NCBI GenBank assembly: GCA_964035545.1
Contig: OZ037765.1
Location: forward strand, 4,399,698-4,463,697
Length of the DNA: 64,000 nucleotides
Direction: 5' to 3'
Source of the DNA: Bugula neritina
Taxonomy: Eukaryota > Bryozoa > Gymnolaemata > Cheilostomatida > Bugulidae
Part shown: positions 29,740-42,514 of the stretch, in pieces
Position numbering within the stretch: position 1 is the first letter of the stretch
How the letters are laid out: each line of letters starts with the position of its first letter
Notes under the pieces: generated by a model
The model's database searches: none
Seen by the model: the letters and a program-made list of their open reading frames with translations, nothing else
What the model was told of the DNA's origin: nothing
Translations under genes and position numbers: made by a program

Positions 29740-32700
29740 ATGAATTTAGCTATAGCTGGGGCAGAGCCCAAGAAAATGATGTGTGTGGGATTCAATCAAG
29801 ATAACACGTCAGTTGCAACTTTTATATGTTTTCTATCACATTTGAATATTAAATACTATATAAGTGCAACGAAAAAGACTCCTGAATTGTGTCAAATGTA
29901 TTCAGCATTTGTGTCATGTTTTACTTATATAAATTTTTAAAGTACTTGACACTGATTTAATGGGCCTTCAGACAATAGTACCTCGCAATTCTAAGGACTG
30001 TTTTTTAAAAAGTTGCTTTTATAAGTATTAATGACAACTTTCTAATTTTGTAAAATGTGAAATTTTAAAAGAAAATTCATAGACACTACATAAGATGTTT
30101 ATACACAATTCAATTAGAATACTACTCAAACATATCTAATATTTCTCCAACTTTGGTAATTTGAAAGAAATCAGTTTTACTTTATCTTGTTCAGGGCCTT
30201 GATGTCTACCCCAGAATGATTAATCTCTTTTAGCTCTGTTGCTTTCTAATACATTGATAACATTATCACTATGATAATATTAACATTATATATATATGAT
30301 AATGTCATTATGATAATATTATCATTATATGATAATATTATCATTATATGATAATATTAGTATTTTATGATATTATCATTATATGATAACATCACTAGTA
30401 TACAGTCTATCTGGAAGCTGATCATCATTTACAGTCAGTCTCCACTATGATTGGCTTGTTTCAGGTCCTTGTCTGTGGGAACAGTAAATGGCTACCAACT
30501 GTTTTCTCTCACCTCCAAAGACCAACTTGAAACACTGCATACAAACTGTAAGTGTCTATTTACTCTTTACTTTACCTTCATCTGTGCTTTTTTGTAAAAA
30601 TATAACTATGCATCTTATATGCACTCTGCAGCCCCTGGTGTTACATAATAAGATAGTATAGTTTATAAGTTTTGTCATTGTAAAACTATTTTAATCCTTG
30701 TTTTCTCCTTTCTATATTTTATTTACAAAATAATTGGCTATTATAATATATCTAAACAAATCTTGGGTTGTCGCTGTTAATATAAGCCTTAGACATTTAA
30801 AATGAACTGAGATAATAGATAATCTTCTAGTAGTTGCACTTATTATGTATAATAATTCTATGTTAACAGGGTGTGTGTAGTCACTTATTCTCTGTATTTC
30901 AGTCACAGAAAAAGAAGCATGTATAGTCAGCAGGCTGTTCTCCAGCAGCCTTGTCGCAGTTGTCACTCTCTCTTCTCCACGGAAAGTGAAAATATGTCAC
31001 TTCAAAAAAGAATCAGAAATATGTAATTATAGCTTCTCGGACACCATTCTCTCAGTCAAATTGAACCGTCAGGTACAGAAATATAGCTCCATTGATGGTT
31101 TCTATGTAAATGAGAAATTGTCTTCTCAAATGAATGATGAGCTTTAAGATTTAAATGCAATTTAATGGCTTCTCATTACTATGCCACTATGTCACTCATT
31201 TGCAAAACAATAGAAACTAAAAGAAATGATATTAAAATATATTTACTTAGAGAGGTTGCAAAGTTGACTTTACTTTTGGAATACTTATTTTGCTGATAAA
31301 GCAAGTTCTACTTGTAGGCTATCAGGGTTGTCTACCCCATGTTGTAGTATAACAATAGAGATGGAAATTAAACTGCAGTTTCTGAAATATGTTTGGTTTT
31401 GATACGGTTTTCGAATGTGTTTCACTCAATAAGTTACACTACATCTAGATAAGCCGGAAATTTAGTTGGTTGCATTTAGTATAAGATCTTTTATATGAAA
31501 GCAGCATTTTCAACCAAGCCAATTTTGGTGTGGGAAAAAGCTGCCCATAAATCATAGATTTCTAAAAACAAGTGTTTAGTTCTTAGCCTTCCCCATTTGC
31601 TTAATTTTCTTACTTTTCCACCAGACAAAACAATTAGCTATTTATATATTTTAAATGTATGGCGAAAATTAGTCTTCAAAGACCATGTGATTATGGCAGA
31701 GATTTTATTATGGATTCAAGAGAACTGAGAGTTTGTATGTTATACCCTGATGAGTTGGTTTCTACCATGTAACTGTATGTTACAAAATCAGTTTGATTTT
31801 CTGCTCTCTAATAATCAAATCTTTCGCGTGATGTAATGTACAGAAATCTTCAACTGTTAGTCAAATTGAAAAATTCTAAAGCCAACCAGCTCAGTAAACT
31901 AAAACAGTTGAAAAATTTTAGACATAGTTTCTATTTCTATTCAAATGGTCCTAGTACACCCACCACCATTTTATTAAACCTAGCAATAGAATTTCTTCCT
32001 TAGTATAAAAACCTGAGTTGTAGCTTATGTATCCTGTTGCAGAGGCTAGTGGTTTGTTTGGAAGAGAACTTATATATTCATAATATAAAAGACATGAAAG
32101 TCATACACACAATTAGAGGCACGTCACCCAACCCCCTGGGGCTGTGTGATTTGTCCTACCAGGAGAGGTCGTATTTAGCCTACCCCGGCAGCAGTCAGGA
32201 TGGAACTCTGCAGATATTTGACACAGAGGCTCTCGTAAGTGATGCCGTGTGATGTTCCTACTATAGATTAGGTGCCAGCATTCTGTTGTGACGTATCAGC
32301 TATGCATGTTTTAGGGCAGTTATCAGGTAGAGTTGTCTATTTGCAGTCTACAAGAGCATTTTTGAAAATATAACAGATTTTTATTGCATTTACTGTATCA
32401 ACGTTTATGGCATAATTTTAGAACAAAATAAAAATTTTCTAGCACAAAAGTGGTACTTTATTGTTATGCTTGTTTATAGATTGCTGTATGTGTAAGTGGA
32501 AATTGTAGACTGTAAAATAAATAGAAAGTGATAAGAAATGTCGTAGAACTGTAGGCAGGCAACAAGACTTTTAAGATTGTCTTGTGATGTTTGTAGAAAC
32601 CTGTTGTGGTGATAGCAGCACATGATAATCCTCTGGCAGCGTTCTCTTTCAACCCTAACGGCAGTATGATAGCGACAGCTTCAGAAAAGGTATGTGGGTG

Positions 32701-35700
32701 TGCTCACAGCCTTCCGTGATGTCATATTAGACTAAGATTAAGTTATCTAAAGATAAACACTTTTAGTGTAGCTATAAAATTCTGGGAATATGACAATCAG
32801 AAAACTGGTTTATTGATCTCTAACACAATTATATAAAGTTTATCAGTGAGATGTGAGATTTGACTACTTTTGATTCTCAGAAACCTTATTTATCATTTTA
32901 ACTGTGCACTAAAGCTAGACACCGTTTTGTTCACTTCAATTTCCTAAACTATTAGACGCATAAAGACTCTTGTTTTGTTAAAGTATCCATTCCTGTGAGT
33001 CCCTGTGATGGTTTTAATGTGATATTGTGACCATCATCGTGGTGGCAACGGCTTTTTGCTGGTAGCACAGGGGCAATTATGACCAGATACCTTTGGCTCA
33101 TTGTCAGTGTCTGTGCATCATACTATACTTTGCCCACTAGACCACATCTGCCCCTTATATAAAATGTTTATGGATTGTCAACTCAAATCCTTGGGTCTTT
33201 CTCTGTAAGTGACCCAAGGATGCCTTTCTTAATTTTTCATTAACAATAAAATAGTGGCTCAAATAAACTCAATTGAATGTTGTTATATAACTATCAACAG
33301 CTTTTTAAATGAACCCAACTGTAAGCTATCAATAATTTCAGCACATCATATGTAACAATGGCTCTGGTATATGATGAAATACTTACATTGAAATCATTTT
33401 GACGGGACTTAAAACTTTTTGGTTTACGTTGAGTTGCTAAAATATCGACGCCTACTAACAATAGTTCATTAGCGCAAAAGCTAAATGTTAAAGTTTGCAA
33501 ATAATATTGGTTGTTGTATTGAAATAAACGTTGCATTTATATGTTCCAACATATCTTCCAGGGTACAGTTATCCGTGTGTACTCAGTGCCTGATGGGGCT
33601 CGTCTGTTTGATTTAAGAAGAGGCCTCAAAAGGTGAGAGTTCAAGATGCCTCAATAGCAAAATCTGTGTTTAAAGTTCAATTTGTTATTAAATTTGTTTA
33701 ATAAAGAACAGAAGCTGCTAACTGAAACTAGATTGGTTGTTTGAGCAGTAAATTTTACTCATTGTATGAAACTTCTTAAGAAGTGTTTGTTACATCCATA
33801 AGACTTTTACTTACTCTTTGTTATGAACTCTGGCTAATCTATAATGTACATGTATCATAAATGTATCAGATATATGGTATATATCCTGTATATAGATGTG
33901 TACTGTTGTATCCTGTACATACATGTGTACTGTTGTATGCTGTATATAGATGTGTACTGTTGTATCCTGTATATAGATGTGTACTGTTGTATCCTGTACA
34001 TACATGTGTACTGTTGTATGCTGTAGGTGTGTTTCCATCTCATCACTAGCCTTCAGCTCTGACAGTCTACATCTCGGTGCTTCCAGCAACACGGAAACTG
34101 TTCACATCTTCAAGCTGGAAACTCAAGCACAGCCGTAAGTATCACACTTCTCTGTATCTACTGTCTACTCTTACTTACTTTTATCGTAAGTTATATTTGC
34201 TTTTCACCTACTTCCGTCATCTTTCCAAGAGTCGTAATAAATGTAATAATTTTAAGAGTTAACTTCTCTTGAATTAAAGTCAAACGCATTTTTTGTCAAA
34301 CTCTGATATTGAGTAAAATCGGAGCAATTTTTAAAATGATAAAAGACATTTTTAAACAAGAAAAAATATGAACTGAAGTTGTGTGGTTTTTAAACAGATT
34401 GAATTCAAACACAAACTTTGACGTACCCTCCTTCTGAATTATCATTAGTCAAATTTTCTGTAAATACCAAAAATAATAAGTTTTGATAAATGTGGACAAT
34501 TATGCAATGCTGTAAGCCAACACGGCAAGTATGATGATCTGTTAGGAGTTCGACTCACAAGGAAGAAACTCCAAACACGTGGACTGGGTACCTTACAAGC
34601 GCCATGAAGTCATCTGCGGCAGCCTACCTCCCATCCCCCGTAACAGATATGTTTAGTCAGGACAGAGCCTTTGCTACGTGCAGACTAGAGGCGTCTGGTA
34701 TGAGGACTCTGTGTGCATTCTCGTCAATACGAGACGTGCCTTATGTGTTTGTGGTGACCGAGGATGGACAACTGCATATCTTTACACTGGATCCACTTAA
34801 AGGTGGAGAATGCGTCGAAGTTGCCAGGCATAGGTGAGTCATCTCCCTTGTGTTTACTTCCTGTCACCATGACAACAAAGCCTTCTGTATATCAGTATGA
34901 AAGCTGTATGGTTAGATTTAAACCTTGCCTAGATCTCCATAGTATTTCAATGTCTCCAGATATGTTTAACAAAGTATTTGAGTAAAGAGTGCGATTAGTA
35001 AGCAAAGGGCTGCCACTACAGCTGAAAACTAGAATAAATAAGTGGAGCCATAAAGTTTTATCTTTACTCTTAAATTGTTTTTATTTGGCTTCTGGACTAA
35101 GTGTTAGACATGTGTGGTCACCTTCTACTGCAAGCTGCCAGAGGTATTGAACTAGGTAGGTAATGTACTGCTTAGTTTGCTTAGTTTTGCCTGACCTGCT
35201 CGTCTAGTCTCGAGTTACTTTATAGGATTGACGAGTTTGTCCAGCCACCAGCCCACGTATCCTCCCCTCCAACAGACCGACCTCTCACTAGTCCTAGTCG
35301 AAAGCAAGACTCGCCTGCCTCAGGTAATATCCAATACACTAGGTTATTTGTGTGCTACACTGTGCTACGCTATACTGTGCTGTAATATATTGTGATGTGC
35401 TATTATTGTCCTATAGTATATTGTGATGTGCTATACTGCGCTATGCTACCCTGTGCCATGCTATACTAAACTGTGCTATGCTAAACTGTGCTATGCTAAA
35501 CTGTGCTATGCTATATTGTACTATTATTATTTGCATTTACTGCACATAATAAAGATTTATAGCTGTTGGCAGTCATTTCTCAGTGGTTTATATTTCCTTG
35601 TTTGCATGTCATAATCATCTATGTAATGTATCACTAAGTCATGTTTATGATACCGCAAAATGTTTAGTTACCTGATAGGACTTGAGAAGCCTTGTACGAG

Positions 35701-36522
35701 TATTTGACTTTGCCAAATCAGAAGCCTTGTTGTGACTCAATGGCTATTCTAGACAATTTTTCTAAATAAAAGCTTCCTTTATCTGGAATTCTAATTTGGG
35801 TTAAAACTTATAAAATTGTTTAAAAGGGAGCAGTAATGGTCTAGGGGTTGGAGCGTTTGCCTAGTAAACGCGAGGTCATGGGTTCGAGCCCAGACAAAGG
35901 CCATTGGTGATGTTAGGAAGAGCATCCAGATCGATCTCAGCGAGATCTGAGGTCGATCCATGGAAAGCCGGTGAATTGCTCCGGTGCCTCATTTAAATAA
36001 GTCCTTAGCTCGCTTTAACAAAAACCCTTTCCATTAGGGGTTTCTTACAGGGATAGCAATTAGCAACTATAAACTTTCGTGAGTTATAAAATTTTATAAA
36101 CATTTACAGATATAATAGATGATAGAATTGTATATTTCAGCTATTTCCTGGTAAGCAATGCTTAATGTCTCCCAGCAGTCCTTCATGTTGCTCTACTTTC
36201 TAGCATATGACTAACACAACAACTCTACTTTTTCTCCATCATAATAATCAATTGTTTTAGCCAAGGACTGGCAAAAGTTGCTTAAAATAATAATACTTTC
36301 CGTTTGATAATACTTCTTGTTTAAGTATTCATTTTAAATACTTTATTTTTGGTAACAAATATTTGCTCGACAAAAAATAAAATAAATTTAAAGTGATGTT
36401 AGATAATAGAATTTTATCTCAAATTTCACTTTATAGATTCACAATCATACCATGACGTTGAAACTGGTAGTCCCCCAGCAGACCTCAAACTGGATGATGA
36501 CTCCGAATTCCCACCAATGTGA
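29740..36522 (+). CDS. WIPI2: WIPI2-type PROPPIN (autophagy WD-repeat protein)
   Basis: Ten exons: 29740-29807, 30465-30547, 30903-31072, 32043-32234, 32597-32689, 33562-33632, 34027-34134, 34546-34833, 35226-35323, 36437-36522. The product is 418 aa (human WIPI2 about 425-454). It is a seven-bladed beta-propeller. Signature segments include [89 protein letters not shown] and the tail DDDSEFPPM, which matches the WIPI2 C-terminus rather than WIPI1, 3 or 4. PROPPINs bind PI3P on phagophores through the FRRG motif; WIPI2 recruits ATG16L1. Here the motif reads L220-R-R-G223, with both arginines kept and Phe replaced by Leu. Start chosen to match the family N-terminus (MNLA). An acceptor-like CTGCAG ends one base before the ATG. 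Confidence 0.94.
30255..30400. repeat. AT-rich palindromic repeat in WIPI2 intron 1
   Basis: Several copies of tgataatattatcattata, each nearly its own reverse complement, ending about 65 bases before exon 2. Confidence 0.75.
33040..33156 (-). mobile_element. Diverged SINE-like copy
   Basis: Minus-strand, strongly degraded copy in WIPI2 intron 5. Still visible on plus are gcacaggggcaattatgacc and, at the tRNA-like end, cccactagaccacatctgcccc. Confidence 0.5.
33885..34026 (+). repeat. Tandem repeat ending at the WIPI2 exon 7 acceptor
   Basis: About five units of 28-30 bases (gatgtgtactgttgtatcctg with tatata/tacata variants). The last unit runs into the acceptor GCTGTAG at 34026, so the repeat supplies the polypyrimidine-like tract of a functional splice site. 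Confidence 0.85.
35345..35525 (+). repeat. Tandem repeat in WIPI2 intron 9
   Basis: Imperfect 10-15 base units (ctatgctaaactgtg, ctacactgtg) starting about 20 bases after the exon 9 donor. Confidence 0.75.
35825..36086 (+). mobile_element. tRNA-derived SINE-like element (best tRNA head)
   Basis: In WIPI2 intron 9. The head has tggtctaggggttgg (A-box-like), a hairpin cgtttgcctagtaaacg at the anticodon position, and ggtcatgggttcgagccc (B-box-like). The body has ccattggtgatgttaggaag, then taagtccttagctcgc, cctttccattagggg, and the end cacagggata. No CCA end or intact acceptor stem, so it is a repeat rather than a tRNA gene. Confidence 0.85.
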
Positions 36523-37267
36523 ACAATTGATGTCTTCTGTGGGAAAGACTCGTACTGCTGGCTACAGACACGGCAATAAACCTCATATGCTCAACAAAAA
36601 GATATACCAGAAGCTGGGCCATAGATTTCTACCTGCTTGTTTCACGTAGCCTGTACAATGGCCAGAGAAAACTATGCAATAGTACATTTTAAACTTCAGC
36701 CTCGCCAATCAGTTGAAGAGAAGATGTCATATGGCTGCGTGACTTGTGGTTGGCTGAAAACTGATTAGTGCCTTTATGGGCTAACTTGTCCAGCTTCCAT
36801 CTTGGCCCCTTCAGTTTGTATATTTATTATAGTTTTATTAGATTCTGCAAGTAAGTTTCTCCTCAAATACAATACAAGATATATGCTGCGTAGAGATATG
36901 TACATGAAACCATTTTATATTCGGCTATATACATTGTCGATACATTTTATGATTTTTTTAAAGAGTGTCAATGGCATTGTTTTCTATTATTTATCCTTTT
37001 GTTACTGGATGAGCAGAGCATGCTTTTTGATGTTGCTATAACCAAGTATAATTTGCATTTCTTGTCAGCAAAAATTTTGAATTATTATTTAAAATGTATA
37101 TCACAATTATATAACTGCTAAAGTCAGAAATGGATGTAAAAATATCAACTTCAACTATATCTAAGCCAGTAGATTTTTATATATAAAATATCAAGTATCA
37201 AAAAAAATTGTAATTATTTATATTCATGGATTTGTACAGTTGTTTATCTGATAGAGAAACATTTGAC

Positions 37268-37273
37268 AATAAA
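37268..37273 (+). terminator. Poly(A) signal of WIPI2
   Basis: AATAAA about 745 bases after the stop; a second AATAAA lies near 37305. The stretch 36523-37267 is 3'UTR. No clear AATAAA is seen for RNF4 on the other strand before it enters this UTR, so the two messages may overlap. Confidence 0.5.
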
Positions 37274-37423
37274 AGTACTGATTTATCTATGAATTTTCAT
37301 ATTTTAAATAAAACTAGTTTCACTAATGCATGGTAAAGTATTACAGACTGTGTGAGATTGATGTATCCTAGAGAAATTAAATTTGCCTACAGCTCTGTCT
37401 GACACGGAATATAATATGTGTCG

Positions 37424-38889
37424 CTATTCACCCAAGTACAAGGGGTGTATACCAGTCTTCTTATTAAGTTTCACTTTACACAGGGGGCAACACTTAGTGG
37501 TGGCAATAGTCAATGTAATACAAGCATCACAAAATATATGTCCGCATTTGGTAGACATCAGCTGCCTTCCATCCCGACGTATCTACAAGGCAGCAGTATA
37601 TACACAATAATATAGACAGCAAACAGTTGTCTTTCAGCACAGTTTGGTAAACACTTTGGTACAGCTATTATAAAGTAACAATCACTTAAAATTAGGTTCT
37701 GCTGTAATAACCAATGAAAAATCTTGCAATATTCAACATAATAGTAGTAACTTGTAAAAACAATCTTATGGATCTATTGCTGCCAGTTGCAAAACGTGGA
37801 GAGTTTGCTTATAAGACACACCATGAGTAAACACTAACTAGCACACAGCAATACACTTACAGTCCTCTCATGATCAAAACACACTGGACATGTGATCATT
37901 TTTCTTTTAGGCGTTGAATCACACTCGGTTTGTTTGTCATCAGTTATTCTGCAATAATTAAATTGATAAATTTATTTAGTTTAATAAAAAAAAAATAACA
38001 CCACCAGTTAAACACAGTTACTGGACTCCGGTGCTAAAATAATAATGCATAAGAATTTGTATAAATCCCTCTTGCATATGATTAATCAGAAGTTGATGTC
38101 TGTTCCAACGCCCAGATATTAGTAATCAGTACAGAAGCAATAAAGGTGAGGGCAACTTAACAGTATTTTCCAAATCACTTTCTATAAAGCTGACTATTTT
38201 CAAGTATATTTTACATACTTTCTTTTGTGGTTTTCTTTTTCTATCACAATGACATCAGTATCTGTAATGAAATTAACACTTCAACAATGCTTCCGGATAC
38301 AACACTTCTAAAAAGCTATAATTTGAAGCAAAAGAGCAAGAAGTTGATTTTGTACAGAGAATTGAGCAGCAGCTGAAGAGATAATTTGTTGACAAACTTA
38401 CCTTTTTGCTTTGAAGTGCTGACAGCAACCAATAAAGCGTCATCATCTATAATAAGAGTATTCACAATTAAATTATGTAGACTGCTATTTTTAGTAAGGC
38501 TCGCTCAAACGATTATACGACAATCAACAAAATAGAAGACTAGAATAATATACTCGCGAATTAATAAAATTTTAGGCTGGCCAGCAATAATAAATCATAA
38601 TAGTGAAAAGTCGACAAATTCAAGCAAATAAAAACCTAACTTTCTCAGTATAAACCTATGCAAATAGACATGCACCTGGAGGTGGCTGCCTGGGAGTTCG
38701 ACGTCTTCCCCGTTTCACCATAGTTACAACTACATCATCATCACTAGATAGATCTATTGTACTGCTTTGTTGCTCTGATATGCTTGTGTCTGTGTCATCT
38801 AACACTACGACAGCATCGCTGGCTGCCGTTGAGCTAGAGGAACTCACTATAGGCGACGACAAATCTATAGGTTCTGCTTCAGAACTCAT
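37424..38889 (-). CDS. RNF4: RNF4-type SUMO-targeted ubiquitin ligase
   Basis: Five exons: 38889-38676, 38446-38402, 38261-38219, 37948-37861, 37582-37424. The product is 182 aa (human RNF4 190). The acidic, Ser-rich N-terminus holds several candidate SUMO-interacting motifs: PIDLSS (7-12), VVVLDD (27-32), TIDLSSDDDVVV (44-55) and DVIVIE (89-94). A basic patch KRGRRRTPR (59-67) corresponds to the arginine-rich nucleosome/substrate-targeting region. The C-terminal RING has C121, C124, C143, H145, C148, C151, C162 and C165, with GRQLMSTKCGHIFCDAC matching the family spacing and a short tail HPLYLGE. RNF4 binds poly-SUMO chains and ubiquitinates SUMOylated nuclear proteins. The SIM tandem plus C-terminal RING separates it from ordinary RING proteins. 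Confidence 0.9.
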
Positions 38890-38989
38890 TGTTATTGTAT
38901 TCTAAAACATGCAGAAAATTCATAATTTCTTTATTTACAAGATTTTCTGCGTAACATGATTACTTTTATGATTTAATGAGTTGAACTTG

Positions 38990-39970
38990 CTTATTATCAT
39001 TAAGTTATTATTTATTGATTTATATTTTTATATTATGATCATAATAGTAGTTACTGTCATCACTATTAAGTTTCAACCATAAAGCATACATAGGCAGAAT
39101 GATGGAGGGAATCATAATCATGAGTCATATTCCACGTAAAAATTTCAAGGCCAGGAAAAAGCTGAGCTATAACATACCATTACTCATATAGTGATAGCCG
39201 TATACTTATACTTACACTTATAGTAGTAGTTAATAACTAACTTAGAGTCAGAGATACAGAAAAAATATCAGGATGGCTATCACTATCATAATGGTAGTGA
39301 TAATCATCCTCATCATTATGATACGCATACTCATACTGATTGTGTTAGAGGTAGTTACTAACAGTAACTCTAAAAAACTAGTATGGCAATTACAAACTTA
39401 GTAAGCGACATAGCTATACTCATAGTTATACTTATACTTATAGTATCGAGATAATTAATAGTAATGCTAATACTATAACTATTACCACTACTATAACTGT
39501 AGAGTAACTGTAAGACTGAGTGTATAAATATCAAATTTATATAATTTAATTTATATTATTATTGTACTAAAAATAAATTACTAATGGCGCTATAATCATA
39601 TAACCATAATGATAATGATAATGGTTATGTCAATCACTCAATGATGATGTCATTATAATTATATGTTAGTTAAAATAATTATAATATTCTTATTAAAATT
39701 AAATTTTATTCTTAAAGTTATACTAATACTTATACTATTACTACTAGTAATAGACATAGTATTACTATTAGTATTAGTATTACTATTAGTTTATTACAAT
39801 TACTATTAGTAATTGAATTAGTAATCAAATAGTCAATCACAATAGTAATAAGTAATAACTTTAACTAATACAATTTGAGTTGGTGTTAGTCATAGTCATA
39901 GTCATACTCATAGTGGTAGTCACTATCAATATGAATATTATAATTATAGTGATAGTCTAACTCTAAGTCA
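38990..39970. repeat. Degenerate simple-sequence block C
   Basis: Nearly 1 kb of imperfect units (actcat, agtgat, tagtaa, taatga). It includes runs that pair with each other, such as cttatacttatagtat and actattagtattagta. Confidence 0.7.
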
Positions 39971-41504
39971 TAATGTTAGACACGTTTGATGTTTAGGTCA
40001 TTAAAGTTATAGGCCAAAGTTATCTTGTTAAAAATCGAATGTTTGTCCAAAACAGCTGAATTTAAGTAATAGCTTTGGCATTTAATTAATAACCTGTGTA
40101 CATTAGTACAGCAAAGTTTTTAATTAAAACTGCTAGGGGAAAGCAGGGGCAGTTTCAGATTAATAATCATTAATGCCTCCGAATTAAATAAAGATTCAGT
40201 ATCGGGTGCAACAATAAGTTAGTTTGAGTCTATACTTGTGTTGTTGTATAAATGCGGTACCTCTGCACAACCTCCATATATTTTATACTATTTCTTCTAC
40301 TGCCTCTATTTTACAGCATTTTGTTCCCCAACACGCGTGAAAGTTACTGCAGAGTCATCTTACCTATATAAGTAGAGAAGCAATAGTTTTATTATAGCTT
40401 TCAATTCAGAGTTATGTTCCCTATAACAAATATATTTGAAAACAGTTATGAATAATGAAGCTCTACATTTCAGCAAACAAACATATTGTTATACCATATA
40501 AGCGTGCAATCAGCAATTCAGCTATTTTTAAGACCCCAATTTGCACCAGCTTTCATCTTGCAAATTCTCTTACTTCACGCATAGTGTGTGGCTCAAAATA
40601 CTTGACTTTTCTAATTGACTCCCACCCCATCATTAGCATATTAGAATACATAATAGTACATTATATTTACTTTACTTTGACTCTTTACCCAGTTAAATGT
40701 AAGTCAGTAAGTCATCTTTGCAACGCATGTGCACAAGTGTGTGTGTGTTTATATATATTATTCTTTTTTATAAATGTTACAGGAAAATTTTTACTAGTAA
40801 CTCATAGTAAAGAGACATATTGTAAGATCTTGAATATATATATAGCACACAGCCACAACAATATTCGTAGATTGAGCCATAGTATTAATAATAAATAATA
40901 AGTGCTTGAGCACTCTGGAAGCTCAAGTCTGAATTTGTATAAGTTATGGTATTACGTTTTGTTCTCATCCCACTACCCGAACAGGACAAAGCGGAAATAG
41001 GTGAGAAAAATTGCGTTTTGTTCTCATGACTCGTAATTACTGTAAAATATTATCTGTTATAGAGTATCTTATTTGGCTTGTGTGATATGCACTTACAGAA
41101 ATACAAATAGGAGCAGTGATTATCACAATGCTACATGATTTGCATGATATTTAGCTAAACCAGGTGTTAGTTTTCCAACCAGTTAAGAATATGTGACTTT
41201 TAACACAACAGCTGATAAAACATAAGACCTCAAAAATAGGGCTTTGGAATTTGCCACTAAAACAAACAGTAAGCAATGAGCATGTTGGGTTATTTGCCCA
41301 AAATGCTCTGACAAAATATCTTGCAATAAAACTTAGGTGGTGTAGTGTTATAGATTGCTGACATTATTACACCGTGGCAAACTATCTGTGTTATTTTTTA
41401 CTATATTTTAAAGCCTTAAGCCTGTTCTGCTATATATATTAAAACAGCAAAATAGTTATCAATATAATGTTAAAAGTATTTTAGCTTTTGAAAACATTTT
41501 GAAC

Positions 41505-41595
41505 TACACACACGTACATGCATATGCACACACACAAGCACACACACACAAGCATACATTTGCACACGCACGTTTGTGCGCCTGTGTGTGTGACA
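41505..41595. repeat. CA microsatellite with self-complementary end
   Basis: Interrupted (CA)n followed by gcacgtttgtgcgcctgtgtgtgtgac on the same strand. The CA part can pair with the GT part. It lies just downstream of the orphan gene's poly(A) signal. Confidence 0.75.
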
Positions 41596-41661
41596 CTTTG
41601 AATATCCACAGAAAATAAATATTTAGAGACTAAGCAATGTACTTCAGTGTAGTGCAAACAT

Positions 41662-41667
41662 TTTATT
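41662..41667 (-). terminator. Poly(A) signal of the orphan gene
   Basis: AATAAA on the minus strand about 100 bases after the stop at 41765, supporting a real transcript end. Confidence 0.5.
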
Positions 41668-41764
41668 GTCCAATAATTATAAAAACAATGATAATAAAAC
41701 AAAAAATTAAAAAACATATTTTTGATTTTATATATAGATAAAAAATACTTAAGCCACATTACAC

Positions 41765-42514
41765 TCATGCAACTACATAATTAGCACTTTTTCTTGGAGA
41801 GTTGATACCAACTGTATTGCCTACTACGCCAACAGAGGCGGCTCCACCTGAACCCCAGGCCTGGATGTGATTTATTACTTTACTATTTTTATTACCCTGG
41901 TTACTATAGGCCGTCTTACTACTATAGCTACTATATCTGCTTCCTGCACGACGCTTATTGCAATGTTGTGGCGTAGTCGGCGGTACTCGTTGAAGATAGG
42001 CTGTCGGGCCAAAATATTCGTTTGCTTCTAAGGGTCTCAGTCTAGACCTGACTAAACCTCTGGCTACAAAGTTTTTGATCGACGATCGTGTCTCGTCATA
42101 CAAATGGCGCGTGTCTGGCCGGGGTATTATGTCAAGGTTAGGTCTGGCAAACTTGATTGTAGTGCTGCCATGCTGACAGCTCTGTTTGTTTACAGGAACG
42201 TAAATGCTGACCACTTTGTTGTTGTGCTCTGGGTACTGAAATGTGTGCTTGTAGGTCACATCTGGTGCAACCTTCACCCCATCAAATGTTTCCTCTAAAC
42301 CCACCGGCATCTATGAATAATGTGGATAAATTATAAATGCCTAATATTTGTGAGTTTAAATTATAATTCGCCACATGTATTACATATTTCCTTTACACAC
42401 CTTAATCACATGATATTATATGTACTTGTAAATTAATTAACAAATTTAAACTGACATTTTATTATATTTCTCACTTTTCTCACCTAGACTGCTGTAATCT
42501 GAAGGAGTAGCCAT
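41765..42514 (-). CDS. Orphan gene, about 186 aa, two exons
   Basis: The main exon is a long open frame (stop at 41765, open to 42310) with codon use and a GC level above the surrounding introns. An upstream exon 42514-42484 reads MATPSDYSSL and ends CTAG|GTGAGA (phase 1). It joins in phase to an acceptor TTTAG at 42295-42296, giving MATPSDYSSLEETFDGVK... and 186 aa. The alternative is an exon starting after CATAG, with the ATG of MPVGLEE at 42310. Composition: basic, rich in Arg, Ser, Tyr and Asn in the C-terminal half (RRAGSRYSSYSSKTAYS), Gly/Val-rich near the end, no signal peptide, membrane segment or coiled coil. The middle reads RHLYDETRSSIKNFVARGLVRSR. I do not recognise a family and do not assign a function. 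Confidence 0.6.

Larger units (their letters stand above)
38890..41660. other. Intergenic region upstream of RNF4
   Basis: Contains simple-sequence block C (38990-39970), starting about 100 bases upstream of the RNF4 ATG. Beyond it is AT-rich DNA with an isolated 147-codon plus-strand frame (40455-40898) that has no recognisable domain, and a CA/GT-rich patch at 41505-41595. No supported gene. Confidence 0.55.

Noticed and set aside
33844-34092. Open frames on both strands through the WIPI2 intron 6 repeat
   Set aside because: Products of the 28-30 base tandem array ([10 protein letters not shown] and its complement), not conserved coding sequence.
35850-35905. Possible tRNA gene
   Set aside because: The fold has an anticodon-like arm and B-box but no paired acceptor stem, the loop lacks U33, and the same segment recurs inside a longer repeat; it is the head of a SINE-like element.
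40455-40898. 147-codon plus-strand open frame (MKLYISANKHIVIPYK...)
   Set aside because: No recognisable domain, no supporting splice or poly(A) context, and composition like random AT-rich sequence. Could be tested with transcript data.
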